DNA from: Candidatus Nitrosopolaris rasttigaisensis
Lineage (GTDB): Archaea > Thermoproteota > Nitrososphaeria > Nitrososphaerales > Nitrososphaeraceae
Reading direction: 5' to 3'
DNA length: 16,507 nucleotides
Assembly (NCBI GenBank): GCA_933226995.1
Contig: CAKOFP010000317.1
Span: 1-16,507, forward strand
Part shown: positions 14,146 to 16,507 of the stretch, piece by piece
Layout of the letters: each line of letters starts with the position of its first letter
Numbering within the stretch: the first letter of the stretch is position 1
Made by a program: the position numbers and the translations under genes
The notes under the pieces: model-generated
Seen by the model: only the letters and a program-made list of their open reading frames with translations
What the model was told of the DNA's origin: nothing
Databases searched by the model: none

Positions 14146-14976
14146 ATGAGCAGATTCCTGAAAGCACAAAACTACTTGAATAAGTTAGCTGAAAATTCTT
14201 ACAAAGCTATAGATGAAGGTGTTTATAACAATGCAAAGTATGATTATTGCAGCCATGAGTCGATAAGTATGAGGAAATCGATTCTCTCGTGCCCGCATGC
14301 TCCGCTAATAACAGAGATAAAATTTGCTTCTCCTTCTAAAGGAAGGATTGTCGCTGAAGGTAATGACACAATCTCCAGCCCGACCGACATAGCATCCAAT
14401 ATGGTGAGGGCAGGCGCGGTTGGATTATCCATAGTAACCCAACCTAATTTGTTCGGAGGATCTCCGGAATTCTTGGGCATGATTCGCAAGACAGTCGCTG
14501 TTCCTCTGCTTATGAAAGACATAATTGTCAGCGACATTCAAATCGATTCTGCTAAACGAATGGGAGCGGATTGCATATTGCTGATTAAATCAATATTCGA
14601 CAACAACCTAACTGAAGGAAGTATAGAGAAACTTGCTGATTACGCAAATAAAAAGGGGGTGCAGGTTGTTTTCGAGGTGCATAAAGAACAGGAATTTAGA
14701 GAAATATTGAAATCATTAATAGATCCAAGACAAAATTTGATTGGTATCAATAATAGAGATTTGAATGACCTAAATGTAGATATTGCCACTACCACGAATT
14801 TGCTCAAGAAAGTCGATAAGCGAGGACGCATCATCGTCAGTGAAAGTGGTATAAGCAATGCAGAAGAAATTCAACAATTGAAAAAGGCCGGAGCTGACGC
14901 ATTCTTGATAGGCACAAGTATAATGGAATCGAGTGACATTGCATCTAAAGTCGCCGAACTATTTCTTTCTGTTTGA
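14146..14976 (+). CDS. trpC: Indole-3-glycerol phosphate synthase
   Basis: 276 residues, slightly longer than the usual 245-265. Closes the ring of CdRP to give indole-3-glycerol phosphate, the step before tryptophan synthase. It is a TIM barrel with the full active site visible: E57 and K59 in TEIKFASPSKG (56-66), K124 in LLMKD (catalytic acid), E177 in VFEVHK, N202 in INNRDL, and E233/S234 in VSESG; the phosphate-binding IGTSIM stretch is at 255-260. The variant FASPSKG replaces the common RASPSKG. The ATG start follows an AT-rich stretch and gives the expected N-terminal helix. It is divergent from orc1 and 134 bp before trpB on the same strand. That gap is long for an operon and carries a TATA-like run, so trpBA may have a promoter of its own. 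Confidence 0.95.
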   Translation: MSRFLKAQNYLNKLAENSYKAIDEGVYNNAKYDYCSHESISMRKSILSCPHAPLITEIKFASPSKGRIVAEGNDTISSPTDIASNMVRAGAVGLSIVTQPNLFGGSPEFLGMIRKTVAVPLLMKDIIVSDIQIDSAKRMGADCILLIKSIFDNNLTEGSIEKLADYANKKGVQVVFEVHKEQEFREILKSLIDPRQNLIGINNRDLNDLNVDIATTTNLLKKVDKRGRIIVSESGISNAEEIQQLKKAGADAFLIGTSIMESSDIASKVAELFLSV

Positions 14977-15077
14977 TAATAATGTACATGACTGTGCCTC
15001 TCACTGTGCGTAGTTCTGGGGTTGGGACTTGCAAGATGAATTCATGTGTCTCTTGATTTCATTAAATCCCGAACATC

Positions 15078-15084
15078 TTAATAC
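15078..15084 (+). promoter_or_regulatory. Possible TATA-like box before trpB
   Basis: TTAATAC centred 30 nt before the trpB ATG, in a 134-bp gap. A short CCTAGG palindrome (15086-15091) lies between it and the gene, and an ATGAATTCAT palindrome (15036-15045) upstream. Weak match. Confidence 0.3.
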
Positions 15085-15110
15085 GCCTAGGACGTAGGTT
15101 TCTGCTGAAC

Positions 15111-16358
15111 ATGCTAAGTAATTATCCCGTTAATGCGAGATTTGGTGACTACGGGGGAAGATATGTGCCTGAGACGCTTGTTCCCGCGATAGAGGAGCTT
15201 GAAAGAGCCTACTATCGGTACAAAAACGATCCAGATTTCCGAAAAGAACTCCGATATTATCTAGAACAATATGCTGGTCGACCAACTCCACTTTATTTCG
15301 CTAAGAATCTGACTGAATATGTAGGGGGTGCGAGGATCTACCTTAAGAGAGAAGACCTTCTTCACGGAGGTGCTCATAAAATCAATAACACCCTCGGTCA
15401 AGGTCTTTTGGCAAAACGGATAGGTAAAAAGAGAGTTATTGCAGAAACAGGTGCTGGCCAACATGGAGTAGCAACTGCCATTGCAGCTGCAGTATTGAGG
15501 CTGAATGCAGAGATCTATATGGGCTCCAAGGACATGAAACGACAAAGGCCTAATCTAATTCGTATGCAATTATTGGGCGCAGCAATTCATCCCGTTCAGT
15601 CTGGGAGTCGCACTCTGAAGGATGCAATTAACGAGGCCCTGCGGGACTGGATCACAAATGTCCAAAATACTTATTATCTGATAGGTTCTGCGGTGGGACC
15701 TCATCCTTATCCTGTTATCGTTAGGGACTTCCAGAGTGTAATAGGGCAAGAAATCAAAATACAGATGGAGCAATTATCAAGTCGGCGTAAGCATCCGGAT
15801 GCACTCGTTGCTTGCGTAGGAGGCGGCAGCAATGCAATTGGAACGTTCTACCCTTTCGTAGATGATTCTGATGTTTCGTTATACGGTGTAGAAGCTGCAG
15901 GTAAGGGAATTAATTCTGGGAAACATTCTGCAACATTGGCAGCGGGTTCGCACGGAATAATACACGGGATGTTTACATACCTTTTGCAAGACCAGTTCGG
16001 ACAAGTGTCGGATACACATAGCATTTCTGCAGGCCTAGACTACCCCGGCGTCGGACCCGAACATGCACTATTGAAGGATATCAAAAGAGTAAAGTACGTA
16101 AACTGCATCGATGACGATGCTGCAGAAGCATTTTTGCTGCTATCTAGACTTGAAGGGGTAATTCCTGCGCTCGAACCCTCACATGCCATATCATATGCTA
16201 TGGAACTTGCAAAGAACATGGACAGAAACGAAAACATTGTTGTAACCTTGTCTGGACGAGGGGACAAGGACGTAGACGTTTTGCAGCGATATCTAAAGAC
16301 GAAGGAAAAGAAGAACGAGAAAAAAAGAAATGCTGAAAAGAACAGGTTTAGGAAATAA
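15111..16358 (+). CDS. trpB: Tryptophan synthase beta subunit
   Basis: 415 residues. PLP enzyme joining indole and serine to tryptophan in complex with TrpA. Seen: FGDYGGRYVPETL (11-23), the PLP-binding Lys90 in HGGAHKINN (85-93), catalytic Glu112 in AETGAGQHG (111-119), the phosphate-binding loop GGGSN (237-241), GVEAAGKG (259-266), and SGRGDKD (381-387) with the Ser that contacts the PLP ring. HGGAHKINN and the adjacent trpA mark the standard TrpB1 type rather than stand-alone TrpB2. The core ends near residue 396; the last about 19 residues are a Lys/Glu/Arg/Asn-rich tail absent from typical TrpB. That tail is encoded by the stretch that also contains the trpA start, so the two genes overlap by 29 bp in different frames. 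Confidence 0.96.
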   Translation: MLSNYPVNARFGDYGGRYVPETLVPAIEELERAYYRYKNDPDFRKELRYYLEQYAGRPTPLYFAKNLTEYVGGARIYLKREDLLHGGAHKINNTLGQGLLAKRIGKKRVIAETGAGQHGVATAIAAAVLRLNAEIYMGSKDMKRQRPNLIRMQLLGAAIHPVQSGSRTLKDAINEALRDWITNVQNTYYLIGSAVGPHPYPVIVRDFQSVIGQEIKIQMEQLSSRRKHPDALVACVGGGSNAIGTFYPFVDDSDVSLYGVEAAGKGINSGKHSATLAAGSHGIIHGMFTYLLQDQFGQVSDTHSISAGLDYPGVGPEHALLKDIKRVKYVNCIDDDAAEAFLLLSRLEGVIPALEPSHAISYAMELAKNMDRNENIVVTLSGRGDKDVDVLQRYLKTKEKKNEKKRNAEKNRFRK

Positions 16359-16507
16359 TAGGCTGAATCGGAAATTTCAAGAGTTGTCCGAAAAGAACGA
16401 GGCAGCTCTTATCTGCTATGTAGTTGCAGGATATCCTAACATTCCTACAACAAATGAAATTCTGTCATCAATTGTCAAGGGAGGGGCAGATGTAATCGAA
16501 ATAGGAA
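16330..16507 (+). CDS. trpA: Tryptophan synthase alpha subunit (5' part, cut by the window end)
   Basis: 59 complete codons are visible. TrpA cleaves indole-3-glycerol phosphate to indole and passes it through a tunnel to TrpB. Recognisable N-terminal features: NRKFQELSEKNEAALICYVV (13-32), the AGYPN turn (33-37) of barrel strand 1, and GGADVIEIG (51-59), whose final Glu-Ile-Gly precedes the usual PFSDP loop; Glu57 corresponds to the catalytic Glu49 of the enterobacterial enzyme. The start is the only in-frame ATG, 29 bp inside the trpB end, which suggests translational coupling. No clear Shine-Dalgarno is seen in the A-rich sequence before it. The remaining about 200 residues lie outside the window. 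Confidence 0.92.
   Translation, partial: MLKRTGLGNNRLNRKFQELSEKNEAALICYVVAGYPNIPTTNEILSSIVKGGADVIEIG

Noticed and set aside
13924..14169. 81-codon ATG reading frame on the minus strand between orc1 and trpC
   Set aside because: It overlaps the start of trpC, covers both inverted repeats and the spacer, and shows no recognisable domain; its composition looks random.

Overview
The window is archaeal, most likely a soil-type thaumarchaeon (Nitrososphaeria, Nitrososphaera-like). It carries a TFIIB-type factor (TFB), an Orc1/Cdc6 initiator, a eukaryote-type PPP phosphatase, several single winged-helix regulators of the Sso10a/HTH_45 kind and a GvpD-like P-loop protein. AT-rich TATA-like boxes sit 26-35 nt upstream of several starts, and TTG or GTG starts are common. 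The lineage is inferred from gene content and protein style; no marker rRNA is present.

Layout. (1) 40-3566: a membrane GT2 glycosyltransferase (-) and TFB (+) share a divergent promoter region holding two copies of a TTTCTAGAA palindrome. TFB converges on a PPP Ser/Thr phosphatase (-). (2) 3567-6173: two paralogous small winged-helix proteins (+), the first with a perfect 15-bp palindrome at its expected transcription start, converge with a 4-bp overlap on a two-domain GvpD/KaiC-like ATPase (-). (3) 6174-8430: a 344-bp spacer with a possible gene remnant, then a radical SAM enzyme downstream of a winged-helix regulator (both -), then a 441-bp divergent spacer. (4) 8431-12148: a PfkB-family kinase and an NAD kinase-like protein fused to a C-terminal winged helix (both +) converge with an 11-bp overlap on CTP synthase (-). 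A large dyad lies just upstream of the CTP synthase start. (5) 12368-13872: a divergent Orc1/Cdc6 followed 5 bp later by a small winged-helix gene (both -). (6) 14146-16507: tryptophan genes trpC, trpB and the start of trpA (+); trpA continues past the window.

How the genes fit together. TrpC makes indole-3-glycerol phosphate, and TrpA and TrpB turn it into tryptophan. NAD kinase, the PfkB kinase and CTP synthase are nucleotide and cofactor metabolism. The rest is information processing (TFB, Orc1, four stand-alone winged-helix proteins) and signalling or envelope functions (PPP, GvpD-like ATPase, glycosyltransferase, radical SAM). I see no insertion sequence, CRISPR array, tRNA or rRNA.

The points most worth a second look are the dyad before pyrG, the NAD kinase/winged-helix fusion with altered active-site motifs, the Orc1 protein lacking canonical initiator residues, the palindromes at the GT2/TFB and winged-helix promoters, and the possible gene remnant in the 6.2-6.5 kb spacer. 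No complete new multi-gene system is evident.
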